Assembly: GCA_031292215.1 (NCBI GenBank)
Contig: JARLHO010000007.1
Span: 1-58,646 of the forward strand
Length of the DNA: 58,646 bases
Reading direction: 5' to 3'
Origin: Syntrophobacteraceae bacterium
GTDB lineage: Bacteria; Desulfobacterota; Syntrophobacteria; Syntrophobacterales; Syntrophobacteraceae
Of this stretch, positions 44,641-52,870 are shown in pieces; the stretch's first letter is position 1, and the number at the start of each line of letters is the position of its first letter. Under the pieces are notes generated by a model, which was not told where the DNA came from, did no database searches, and was given only the letters and a program-made list of their open reading frames with translations. The position numbers and the translations under genes were made by a program.

Positions 44641-45600
44641 ATGAAGAAGCGGATATCTTTTTCAGGTTTAATTTTATTTATAACTTTTTTTGCCGCATTT
44701 TTTCTGTCTTCCTGCGCGACCGGGCCGACTGCCGATGAGCTTCGAACTAAGGAGCTGTTTAACCGGGCCGAGAAAAAGTGGTGGCGTTTAGCCGGCCTCG
44801 CAAAAATGGCGATATCGGTCGATGGCGATTCGATTGTCTACCTGGAAGGCGGTAAGGGCGAGACGGTGGTGCTCCTGCACGGCTTTGCCGACAGCAAAGA
44901 CGCCTGGGTGGATTTCGCAAAACCCCTTACCCGGAGTTACCACGTCGTCATCCCCGATCTGCCGGGTTTTGGCGAGAGCACCAAACGGCTCTATGAAAAT
45001 TACAACATTGACCGCCAGGTGGGGCGACTCGATAGATTTGTCGAGGCTTTGGGGCAAAAAAGGTTTCATCTGGCCGGCAACTCCATGGGGGGCGCGATTG
45101 CCGCGGTCTATGCCGCTAGATTTCCACGGAAAGTAATTACTCTAGCCCTTCTGGACCCGATGGGCGTCGTGGCGCTAAAGATCCCCCCGAGGGTGATCGA
45201 GACCACCGGTGACTACGAAAAGATGCTTCCTCATCTTTTCTTTCGTACCCCCCATTTGCCCGAACCCTTCAGAAAGACGATGACTAAGGAATCTTTCGAG
45301 GAGGCGATGGTGGCAAGGTTTAAGGCCGCAAGGCGCTACAACGAAATAATCTGGCTCGATTTGGCCAGGGAGGATTTAAGCCTTGGGTCATTCCTTCCCG
45401 CTATTAAGGCGCCGGTATTAATTGTCTGGGGGGATCACGACGGGATTTTCGACGTGTCCGGCGCCTCAATTCTCGCGAAGGGCTTAAAAGACCACAGGAC
45501 GGTCATTCTAGAGGATACCGGCCATCTGCCCATGACTGAAAAACCGGCGCAAACGGCGGCGGCCTACGGCAATTTCCTGCAGAGTCGCCAGGGGATGTAG
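44641..45600 (+). CDS. Alpha/beta-hydrolase lipoprotein
   Basis: 319 residues from ATG 44641. The signal sequence ends in lipobox LSSC, so it should be lipid-anchored facing the periplasm. The hydrolase core shows the oxyanion region VVLLHGFADSKDAW, nucleophile elbow GNSMGG (Ser), catalytic acid in VIVWGDHDGIFD and histidine in EDTGHLPMTEKP. This is the usual order for esterase or haloalkane/epoxide-type hydrolases. Its stop codon lies 48 bp before the truncated oxidoreductase copy. Confidence 0.85.
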   Translation: MKKRISFSGLILFITFFAAFFLSSCATGPTADELRTKELFNRAEKKWWRLAGLAKMAISVDGDSIVYLEGGKGETVVLLHGFADSKDAWVDFAKPLTRSYHVVIPDLPGFGESTKRLYENYNIDRQVGRLDRFVEALGQKRFHLAGNSMGGAIAAVYAARFPRKVITLALLDPMGVVALKIPPRVIETTGDYEKMLPHLFFRTPHLPEPFRKTMTKESFEEAMVARFKAARRYNEIIWLDLAREDLSLGSFLPAIKAPVLIVWGDHDGIFDVSGASILAKGLKDHRTVILEDTGHLPMTEKPAQTAAAYGNFLQSRQGM

Positions 45601-45648
45601 CTTGGCCGGGACAGATTGGTTTTACTGAAAATGGCGGAGAACGAAAAG

Positions 45649-46275
45649 ATGAAGGAAATACGCAAAACCGCACGTGAGCTGATGACCGGTTTCTGCCGGG
45701 TCTGTCCGGTGTGCAACGGCAAGGCGCGCGCCGGGGAGGTGCCCGGCATGGGGGGCCTTGGGACCGGAGCGTCTTTTAGGGCTAACGTAGAGGCCCTGAG
45801 CCGCGACACCTTTAATATGCGTTTGGTGCGCGACATCACAGAGCCCGACACAGAAGTCGAGTTGCTCGGCATGAAAATGTCTATGCCCGTATTGGCCGCG
45901 CCCATCGGAGGGGTATCGTTTAACATGGGCGGAAAGCGCACGGAGCAGGAATACATCGCGGCGATCATCGACGGCTGTTGGAACGGCCCAACTCTGCGAT
46001 AGCTGGATAGCGCCAGAGCGCTAAAGAATTGATCATCGGCATGGGCATCGACTCCGCCGCGCTTAACACCCTGCGTAAGATGGGCGGCCGCGTTTCGTCA
46101 TAGCCGTCAGGAAAGCTTCGCGAGATCATCACAAGCACGGGCGTCAAATCTTCCACTATAAATTTTGGGCCAAAGATTTGGTTGGGGGCTCGCGTCTCAT
46201 TGGCAGCCACGCTTGCCGCGTAGGACGTCTACGGGAAGGGGTGCCTGGCTCTGTGATGATGGCGCGAGATTTCAT
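45649..46275 (+). pseudogene. Truncated, decayed copy of the alpha-hydroxy-acid oxidoreductase gene
   Basis: The first 108 codons match the intact gene at 49374 almost line for line (MKEIRKTARELM, CRVCPVCNG, GVPGMGG-type, GGVSFNMGG), ending in-frame at 46002 after IAAIIDGCW. Beyond that, only fragments are readable: a block at about 46027-46130 matches GMDIDAAGLITLRKMGRPVS and KLREIIT, after a deletion of about 130 bp, then divergence to about 46275. The upstream 30 bp (tggttttac-gaaaat-gcggagaac) also match. The fourth N-terminal cysteine is arginine here. Confidence 0.85.
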
Positions 46276-46346
46276 AATTGGCCTGGGCCTTCTATTCTGT
46301 TAGTCTTTACTTGTGACGTTCAAAAAAAACGAGAATTGACAAAAGA

Positions 46347-46751
46347 ATGGACAACCTGTCGCCCGAACAGCGTAGCATGCAAATGAGCTTGGTTCGATCC
46401 AAGGATACGAAGCCCGAACTTCGAGTACGGAGCCTTGTACACGGGCTTGGATATCGCTACCGTCTTCATAGAGTCGAGCTGCCCGGCAAACCGGACCTCG
46501 TATTCCCATCCAAGAGGAAGATCATATTCGTGCATGGATGCTTTTGGCACGGGCACGATTGCCGTTTAGGCAGAATGCCGAAATCAAGGATTGAGTATTG
46601 GCAATTCAAAATTGCCAATAACCGGGTGCGCGACAGAAATGTTGTAAAATGCTTGCATGAAATGGGATGGCAATGTCTTGCCATATGGGAGTGCGAATTA
46701 CGCGACCATATGAAATTGGCGGAGCGGATTAGGAAGTTTTTGGAGTCGTAG
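46347..46751 (+). CDS. vsr: Very short patch repair (Vsr) endonuclease
   Basis: A 134-residue protein that nicks next to T:G mismatches arising from deamination of 5-methylcytosine. The family residues are present: D50 in PGKPDLVF, histidines 63, 68 and 70 in VHGCFWHGHDC, and the opening SPEQRSMQMSLVRSKDTKPE that binds DNA. It accompanies the cytosine-C5 methyltransferase of the same island, as expected for a system that protects its modified sites from mutation. Confidence 0.92.
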   Translation: MDNLSPEQRSMQMSLVRSKDTKPELRVRSLVHGLGYRYRLHRVELPGKPDLVFPSKRKIIFVHGCFWHGHDCRLGRMPKSRIEYWQFKIANNRVRDRNVVKCLHEMGWQCLAIWECELRDHMKLAERIRKFLES

Positions 46752-46775
46752 CGACATAGAGGCAAATGATTGACG

Positions 46776-47702
46776 ATGAGGCCGGAAGAGTTTGAAAAGA
46801 TTCTGGATGCGCTAGCTTCTAAATTGACGAATGAAGTTCGGGTTGACTCATCGCTCCGCGCCCCCAGCCATTTTGAGACAAGGGTGCGCACTGACCTGCA
46901 GGCGTTGCTAGTGGCTGAAGGTGTAACCGCTGAACTTAACTCACGCCCGCAAGTATTTCCTGACATCGTTTTTGAGCAGTTCGGCATTGAGGTTAAGTTT
47001 ACCGATTCTGATTCCTGGCGAAGTATAGCGAACAGCGTCTTCGAGGGAACCCGCGATGCCAAGGTCGAGCATATCTACCTCTTATTCGGAAAAATCGGTG
47101 GTACGCCGGCAGTGCGTTGGAATAAGTACGAAGACTGCGTGATGCACGTCAGGACATCTCACGTGCCCCGATTTGAGGTTGAAATCGGAGCCAAGGAGCC
47201 GCTTTTCGCCAAATTTGGCATTACGTATGAAGAATTTAGAAATCTTTCAATTACAGGGAAAATGGTTCACATCCGAAGCTACGCAAGAGCCCGGCTTAAG
47301 CCGGGTGACCGGCTCTGGTGGTTGGAGGATAAGCCTGAATCCGCACAGCAGCACTCTCTTTCGCTGGAGGTTCGCCTTTACATGGGACTAAGTCAAGACG
47401 AGAAGCGCAGGCTTCGAGCTGAGGCGGCTCTTCTGTGTCCACAAGTGGTTAAGTCGCCAAGGTCGAAAAGGAAATATGACGATGCCGCAATGTACCTTCT
47501 CACCTACCGTGGCGTTTTATGTTCCCAGGCGAGAGACCTGTTTACAGCCGGGAGTGTTGCGATGCGGGCTGACAAAACACGGGGTGGCAACTATATGGCT
47601 CGTTCCCTTCAGGATATCGAGGCCGAAATGAGAATGGCTGTCGAGGAGCTTGAGGACGCCCTCTTTGTCGAATATTGGGGCTTTACGGCGCCAGCCGGCT
47701 AG
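46776..47702 (+). CDS. Putative type II restriction endonuclease (PD-(D/E)XK)
   Basis: 308 residues from ATG 46776 (a TTG 6 bp upstream is weaker). The catalytic core reads PDIVFEQFGIEVK, with D63, E72 and K74 in D-x8-E-x-K spacing. No other family is obvious. The gene sits 24 bp after vsr and points towards the cytosine methyltransferase gene, which is the usual R-M-vsr cluster. Some type II enzymes of the NgoBV/NlaIV kind share such arrangements; the recognition sequence cannot be read here. Confidence 0.75.
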   Translation: MRPEEFEKILDALASKLTNEVRVDSSLRAPSHFETRVRTDLQALLVAEGVTAELNSRPQVFPDIVFEQFGIEVKFTDSDSWRSIANSVFEGTRDAKVEHIYLLFGKIGGTPAVRWNKYEDCVMHVRTSHVPRFEVEIGAKEPLFAKFGITYEEFRNLSITGKMVHIRSYARARLKPGDRLWWLEDKPESAQQHSLSLEVRLYMGLSQDEKRRLRAEAALLCPQVVKSPRSKRKYDDAAMYLLTYRGVLCSQARDLFTAGSVAMRADKTRGGNYMARSLQDIEAEMRMAVEELEDALFVEYWGFTAPAG

Positions 47703-47769
47703 CGGATAAATAAGTGGTTAGAGCTAGCCGACCAATACGCTACCGGCTGGAGGCCTTCGGAGGTACTCT

Positions 47770-48798
47770 TCAGGCAGTAGCTTGATTCGGTGTTATCGCG
47801 CAATCATCCGCCCTATTATGTAAAAATTTGCTTATTTGTAGAGCGACGTGCCAAGCGAGGACAGGCGGCACAGCATTACCGACTTGCCTCTCTGTTTCCC
47901 GCAGCATGGAATCAAAGATGAAACTATCTGGAAAAGACTGTACTCGCGCCGCTTCGCGCATTGACATGCGCCGTTTAAGGCGATAATGCCACTGAATGTT
48001 TCCATGACATTCAGCTCTGATGGTATAACCAGGGCGGTCGGCCCTTAGAATTCGGTCTCCCTGCTCCGGACTCTTGTTCGCGCGGCTCCAGATGTGATTG
48101 AATCCTGGATTTTCATCCATACTTTCCAAATCCTCTATAGCCTCTTTAACGGTCATCCAGTCCTCCGTGGCGCGTTCTGTCGGCGGCGGAACGAACGGCT
48201 TAACTTTGTATGAAGTGCCCACAATGAAAACACGGTGCCGAGTTTGAGGTACGCTATAGTCAGCGGCTTGGTACGGCTCACATGAGAGTCTGTACCCTAA
48301 TTCTCCAAAGTCGGCCATGACCTGTTGCAGCGAGGCGGCGTTGCATGACATTAAGAGGCTGCCCACGTTTTCGGCTACAAACACTGAAGGCTTTGTCCGC
48401 TCAATCGCCTGTACCATTGCTCGGTAGAGTCCGCTCCGCTTTCCATTCACACCGGCGCGCTTGCCGTTCAGCGAAATATCTTGGCATGGAAAGCCGCCGA
48501 TCAAGACGTCAGCCGTTCCAGGGAGCGTATCGAGGGCATCCCATACGTCACGGCAAAGGATGTCTTCTCCTATGTTTCTTCGATAGGTTGCGCACGCCTT
48601 GGGATTATGTTCATTGGCCCAAATAATCCGAAAAGGCAGTTTGCCGTAGTAGCGTCCGAAGACCTCAAATCCACCGATGAAGCCTAGATCCATGCCTCCG
48701 CAACCCGAGAACATTGAGACAACAGAAAACTCCTGCGATGAATGCGGTAGGCACCCCATTGTGCTGATGTGTTCTATTTTTGCATAGTCTCTATCCAT
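47770..48798 (-). CDS. DNA (cytosine-5-)-methyltransferase, type II
   Basis: 342 residues with the ordered C5-MTase motifs: I SMFSGCGGMDLGF; IV IGGFPCQDIS, whose catalytic cysteine is C105; VI VAENVGS at about 142-148; VIII QTRHRVFIVG; and X RQVGNAVPP near the end. It should methylate the island's cognate site and protect it from the endonuclease. ATG 48798 has a strong GGAGGAG upstream. It is transcribed convergently with the endonuclease gene. Confidence 0.93.
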   Translation of the reverse strand: MDRDYAKIEHISTMGCLPHSSQEFSVVSMFSGCGGMDLGFIGGFEVFGRYYGKLPFRIIWANEHNPKACATYRRNIGEDILCRDVWDALDTLPGTADVLIGGFPCQDISLNGKRAGVNGKRSGLYRAMVQAIERTKPSVFVAENVGSLLMSCNAASLQQVMADFGELGYRLSCEPYQAADYSVPQTRHRVFIVGTSYKVKPFVPPPTERATEDWMTVKEAIEDLESMDENPGFNHIWSRANKSPEQGDRILRADRPGYTIRAECHGNIQWHYRLKRRMSMREAARVQSFPDSFIFDSMLRETERQVGNAVPPVLAWHVALQISKFLHNRADDCAITPNQATA

Positions 48799-49373
48799 CC
48801 GACTCCTCCCCGCGTTGCGTAGTGTACACTGAACCCCTACCTCATGGCAAGCCGGCGCGGCGAGGACTCTTCAACTAAAATGAGCTAAGCCGACCTTCGC
48901 GAGACTATAGGGAAAATAGGCGCGAGCGACGCTCCACTGCCAGATGGCTTTTCTCTTGGGACACCTCAATTAGTGGAGCTATATTACTACTGTGAGAAGG
49001 TTTAGCGGCGCTTGCACGCCTCCCTCGCGCCCGTTGAATTCCTCATCCTTGTAGCCGATGTCCCTTTAAAGAGACTCTTTGGATTCTTGCCCGACGGCAA
49101 GCGCAGGGGATAATATCATCCCGGGTGTAAACATAGCATAATGGCATAGCTTGATCCTCCGGGGCAGGTATTTTTCCTTGCCCAGCGATCTGGTTCTCCC
49201 CTTTGTGAAAGCCTGCCTCAGCGGCCAACATTCCAGACTTGAATTCTTCCGTCTCAAGTTCCATTCTGATCTAGGATGCGCATGACTCGAAATGATCGCT
49301 GGAAGCCGCTAAAGGGCATCCAGGACATGGCCTGGACATAGTGGTTTTACCGAAAATAGCGGAGAACGAACAG
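48799..49373. other. Intergenic region between methyltransferase and oxidoreductase genes
   Basis: 575 bp upstream of both genes (divergent). No gene is supported: a minus-strand frame of 73 codons at 49043-49264 lacks a ribosome site and matches nothing I know. The last 40 bp resemble the sequence upstream of the truncated copy at 45.6 kb, so the duplicated segment includes some 5' flank. Confidence 0.5.
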
Positions 49374-50390
49374 ATGAAGGAAATACGTAAAACCGCTCGT
49401 GAGCTGATGGCCGGTTTTTGCCGGGTCTGTCCGGTGTGCAACGGCAGGGCGTGCGCCGGGGAAGTGCCCGGCATGGGGGGCCTTGGGACCGGAGCGTCTT
49501 TTAGGGCTAACGTAGACGCCCTTGCCCGCTACACCTTCAACATGCGTTTGGTGCACGACATCACCGAACCCGAGACCGCAGTCGAGTTGCTGGGCATGAA
49601 AATGTCTCTGCCCGTTTTGGCCGCGCCCATCGGAGGGGTATCGTTTAACATGGGCGGAAGGCGCACGGAGCAGGAATACATCGCGGCGATCGTCGACGGC
49701 TGCAAAAGTAGCGGCATCATAGGATGTACCGGAGACGGGGTCCCGCCGATTATCTGCGAGGCGGCTTTTGCGGCCATAGCCGCGGCGGGCGGCCACGGCA
49801 TCCCGTTTATCAAGCCCTGGGAGGACGCCGAACTCTACGATAAGCTGGATAAGGCCGGAGCTACCGGAGCAAAGGTTATCGGAATGGATATCGATGCGGC
49901 CGGGCTCATCACTTTGCGCAAGATGGGGCGCCCGGTTTCACCCAAGCCGCTCGAAAAGCTTCGTGAGATCATCACCCGGACGGGCAAAAAATTTATCCTG
50001 AAGGGAATCATGACCGCAGAAGACGCAAGACTCGCCCACCGGGCGGGCGCCCACGCCATCGTAGTCTCAAACCATGGCGGGCGGGTTTTGGATCACACCC
50101 CGGGAACTGCGGAGGTACTCCCAAAAATCGCCGAGGAAATGAAGGGTAAAGTTGACATCATCGTCGATGGGGGAATCCGCTCAGGGGGCGACGTGCTAAA
50201 GATGCTCGCCCTCGGAGCAGATGCGGTCATGATCGGACGCCCCTTTAGCCTCGCCGCGGTGGGCGGATTGACAGAAGGGGTCGTTACGTACATCGACTCC
50301 ATCCGAACGGAGCTAATGCAGGCCATGGTCATGACCGGGACCCGGTCGGTTACGCTTTTGCCCGCCGATCTTCTGTACAGGAACCGATAG
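49374..50390 (+). CDS. FMN-dependent alpha-hydroxy-acid oxidoreductase
   Basis: 338 residues of the lactate/glycolate oxidase superfamily, oxidising a 2-hydroxy acid through FMN. Flavin-barrel features are VLAAPIGGVSFNMG, ILKGIMTAEDA (conserved lysine), the SNHGGRVLD loop with the catalytic histidine and arginine, and VDGGIRSGGDVLKMLALGAD with IGRP. An N-terminal cysteine motif C16-x2-C19-x2-C22-x4-C27 is unusual for the superfamily and could bind metal or be redox-active. ATG 49374 (GGAG 10 nt upstream) is chosen over GTG 49341. Its truncated copy is at 45.6 kb. Confidence 0.82.
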   Translation: MKEIRKTARELMAGFCRVCPVCNGRACAGEVPGMGGLGTGASFRANVDALARYTFNMRLVHDITEPETAVELLGMKMSLPVLAAPIGGVSFNMGGRRTEQEYIAAIVDGCKSSGIIGCTGDGVPPIICEAAFAAIAAAGGHGIPFIKPWEDAELYDKLDKAGATGAKVIGMDIDAAGLITLRKMGRPVSPKPLEKLREIITRTGKKFILKGIMTAEDARLAHRAGAHAIVVSNHGGRVLDHTPGTAEVLPKIAEEMKGKVDIIVDGGIRSGGDVLKMLALGADAVMIGRPFSLAAVGGLTEGVVTYIDSIRTELMQAMVMTGTRSVTLLPADLLYRNR

Positions 50391-50409
50391 GAAATGAGGG
50401 GCGAGCCGG

Positions 50410-50465
50410 GAGACTGTGTCGTAACTGGCCGCCCGGGTAGAGACAAAGGACCGAAGCGCGGGGAG
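50410..50465 (-). repeat. Dispersed repeat, inverted relative to 29254-29312
   Basis: This stretch (agactgtgtcgtaactggcc to gcgcggggagc) is the inverse of the 29.25-kb copy, with both ends recognisable. It falls between the oxidoreductase and IclR genes. It is followed by G-rich sequence of low complexity up to 50590. Confidence 0.7.
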
Positions 50466-50651
50466 CATCGCCCTCCCCCCCCTGTGGAACAAGGCGCCGC
50501 CTGCGCCTGATTTGCGCCTTGCCTCTGTGGGGCGGGAAACAGGGGGGGCGAAAGGGGCGGAAAAAGGCGCGGTGGGGCGGGGGCGGTTTGGGTATCTTTC
50601 CCGTTGACATCGGGCAACGGGCGGGGCAGAATTATCGAAAGTGATAACAGG

Positions 50652-50668
50652 TTCTCACTTAGTGAGAA
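50652..50668. promoter_or_regulatory. Palindromic operator candidate upstream of the IclR gene
   Basis: TTCTCAC-TTA-GTGAGAA is a perfect 7-3-7 palindrome ending 21 bp before the GTG start at 50690 and just ahead of the GGGAGG ribosome site. The position suits autorepression by the IclR protein encoded next. Binding is inferred. Confidence 0.6.
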
Positions 50669-50689
50669 TGGAGCGCGGGAGGCTTTGCG

Positions 50690-51478
50690 GTGAACAAATC
50701 CTTTAATACCTTGGAAAAGGTCATGGATGTCCTCTCCATGTTCGACCTCGAACACCAGGAGATGTCTGCGCAGGAAATCGCCCAAGGGGTCGCCATGCCC
50801 CTTAGCACCACGTACAGGTACCTCCAGGCTTTTCTCAAAAGGGGAATACTCTCACGCGACGAGGCGACCGGCAGGTTTTCCCTGGGCCTTGCAGTCGCAA
50901 GGCTGGGTCTGCTGGCCTGCGAGAAAATTTCGGTCATAGGCGTTTGCCATCCGTATTTGAAACCTTTGGCCGAGAGCTCTTGCGAAACCGCGGCGCTGAC
51001 TGTTCTAGACGGCCTGGGGCTTGTCTATGTCGATGTCGTCGAAGGCCCCCGGTCGGTAAAGTTTTCGGTGGGCAGGGGGAGCGCTTTGCCGTTGTATGCG
51101 GGGTCTCCCGGAAAAGCGGTCCTCGCGTTCAAGGACCAGGCTTTCATCGACAAAGTGATACAGACCACGCGCCTTGCAAAGCTTGGCAAAAATACTATCA
51201 CCGAACCCGAAAGGCTCCGTGCGGAACTGGCCGGCATCAGGCGCCTGGGATTTAGCGAGTCCGATTCCGAATTCGATCTGGGGGTCGCATCGATCGCCGC
51301 CCCTATTTTCGACCACCGGGGAGAGGTTATCGCCTCCTTATCGGTTGCGGGTCCAACGGATAGAGTCATACAAAGCAAACCGAAACTGATCGACCTGGTG
51401 TTGGACGCGGCCCGGTCGATTTCAACGCAACTCGGATACGGCAAGAACTGGAAATCGCGCTCGATGGGGACCTCTTAG
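50690..51478 (+). CDS. IclR-family transcriptional regulator
   Basis: 262 residues. The N-terminal winged helix-turn-helix (about 8-62) contains MSAQEIAQGVAMPLSTTYRYLQAFLKRG. The C-terminal effector-binding GAF-like domain contains the family landmarks RGSALPLYAGSPGKAVLAF, ELAGIRRLGFSESDSEFD and VASIAAPIFDHRGEVIASLS. Start GTG has GGGAGG 9 nt upstream. It probably controls the adjacent acyl-CoA-ligase/reductase block through the palindrome upstream; the effector is unknown. Confidence 0.9.
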   Translation: MNKSFNTLEKVMDVLSMFDLEHQEMSAQEIAQGVAMPLSTTYRYLQAFLKRGILSRDEATGRFSLGLAVARLGLLACEKISVIGVCHPYLKPLAESSCETAALTVLDGLGLVYVDVVEGPRSVKFSVGRGSALPLYAGSPGKAVLAFKDQAFIDKVIQTTRLAKLGKNTITEPERLRAELAGIRRLGFSESDSEFDLGVASIAAPIFDHRGEVIASLSVAGPTDRVIQSKPKLIDLVLDAARSISTQLGYGKNWKSRSMGTS

Positions 51479-51628
51479 ATTTTCCACGCAGATTCTCCAC
51501 CTCCTATGTCTTTTTTTCGTGTGCTGCCGGTGTTTCGAGCAGGTAGTCAGTCTGTTTACAATGGATAAAAAGCTTTTTGCCCCCAAGCGTGCAAGGGGGG
51601 CAAACCAAAACGAGAGGCGGTGTGCGTT

Positions 51629-52564
51629 ATGGCTAATCCTTTAGTTGCAATTATCGGGGTCGGCGCCACGGGGACCGTTTTAGCCGCGTCCCTTCTGGGG
51701 CAGAACCCGGAGACGATGCTCGTTGTGCGAAGAGCGGAGCAACGGGAGGAAATTAAAAAAAACGGGATCGGGATCACCGGGGAGATCAACTGCCACGCGC
51801 GGGTCAAAAATCTATTGGATAACGTTTCGCAGGTAAAGGAGCAAAAGCCCGATATCATTTTCATTTGCACAAAGACTTTTCACCTTGCGTCGGTTCTCGA
51901 TTCACTTACGGGTGTTGTGGGGCCGAAGACACGGATCGTTAGCGCCCACAACGGCCTGGGGACAGAAGATGTGGTCGGAGAAGTCTTCGGGGCGGAAAAA
52001 GCGTTGCGGATGTCTCTAAACTTCGGCGCTACCCTCACGGGGCTTTGCGCTGCGAAGGTTAATTTCTTCAATCGCCCCAACCACCTGGGGGCGCTGGTAT
52101 CGGAAAACCGCGAAATCGGCCTTCGGGTTGCGCGGCTTTTCTCCGAAGGGGGGCTGGATACCGAATATGTCGAGGACATAAAGCTAAACGTCTGGAAAAA
52201 GATGATCATGAAATGCACCATGGCCTCGATTTGCGCGGTAACCGACAAAACGATAAAAGAGGCCCTGGAGCTTCCGGCGACAAGGGAAATAGCGGACGGC
52301 TGCTTTGCCGAGGCCTTGGCGGTCGCCAAGGCCAAGGGATACGACCTCGGGGCGGATTACATGAAGCAGGCGCTTGCCTACCTGGAAAAAGTGGGCGTGC
52401 ACAAGGATTCGATGTGTGTCGATATCGCCAACAAAACGCAGACGGAAATCGATTTTCTGGGTGGTAAAGTCGTGGAATACGGAAGGGAAAAGGGAATACC
52501 CACGCCCCACTATATGACCATGGCAAATCTCGTAAGGGCCATGGAACACGACTACCTGCGCTGA
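51629..52564 (+). CDS. Ketopantoate reductase (ApbA/PanE)-family protein
   Basis: 311 residues from ATG 51629 (GTG 51620 possible). The Rossmann motif IIGVGATGTVLAASLL opens the protein. FICTKTFHLASVL, AHNGLG and the C-terminal KMIMKCTMASICAVTD helix pattern follow, with the conserved lysine. The family includes 2-dehydropantoate 2-reductase and related 2-hydroxy-acid dehydrogenases. Given the acyl-CoA context and the IclR regulator it may act on another keto acid, so I give no panE symbol. Confidence 0.8.
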   Translation: MANPLVAIIGVGATGTVLAASLLGQNPETMLVVRRAEQREEIKKNGIGITGEINCHARVKNLLDNVSQVKEQKPDIIFICTKTFHLASVLDSLTGVVGPKTRIVSAHNGLGTEDVVGEVFGAEKALRMSLNFGATLTGLCAAKVNFFNRPNHLGALVSENREIGLRVARLFSEGGLDTEYVEDIKLNVWKKMIMKCTMASICAVTDKTIKEALELPATREIADGCFAEALAVAKAKGYDLGADYMKQALAYLEKVGVHKDSMCVDIANKTQTEIDFLGGKVVEYGREKGIPTPHYMTMANLVRAMEHDYLR

Positions 52565-52570
52565 AAAAAA

Positions 52571-52794
52571 GCGAGAAGCGGGAAGCGGGAAGCGGGAAGC
52601 GGGAAGCAAGAAGCGGGAAGCGGGAATCAAGAAGCGGGAAGCAAGAAGCGGGAAGCGGGAATCAAGAAGCGAGAAGCGAGAAGCGAGAAGCGAGAAGCGG
52701 GAAGCGGGAAGCGGGAATCAAGAAGCGAGAAGCGGGAAGCGGGAAGCGGGAATCAAGAAGCGAGAAGCGGGAAGCGGGAAGCGGGAAGCGGGAA
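52571..52794. repeat. Heptamer minisatellite, 32 units
   Basis: 224 bp made of exactly 32 heptamers of the types gcgggaa, gcgagaa, gcaagaa and tcaagaa in higher-order order. No insertion breaks the 7-bp register. It lies between the reductase and the acyl-CoA synthetase genes and encodes no credible protein. It resembles in period the array at 1-119. Confidence 0.9.
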
Positions 52795-52870
52795 GGACGG
52801 CGTCTCTTATCTTTTCATGGTTTCCGTGTGCGGTTGAGGGTCTTTCCTTTCGCAAAGAGGAGGTATCGAG

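Noticed and set aside
49043-49264. 73-codon minus-strand frame
   Set aside because: No ribosome site, no motif, and no similarity I recognise; probably chance.
52571-52794. CRISPR-like regular repetition
   Set aside because: Units are heptamers with no unique spacers between identical repeats; this is a minisatellite.
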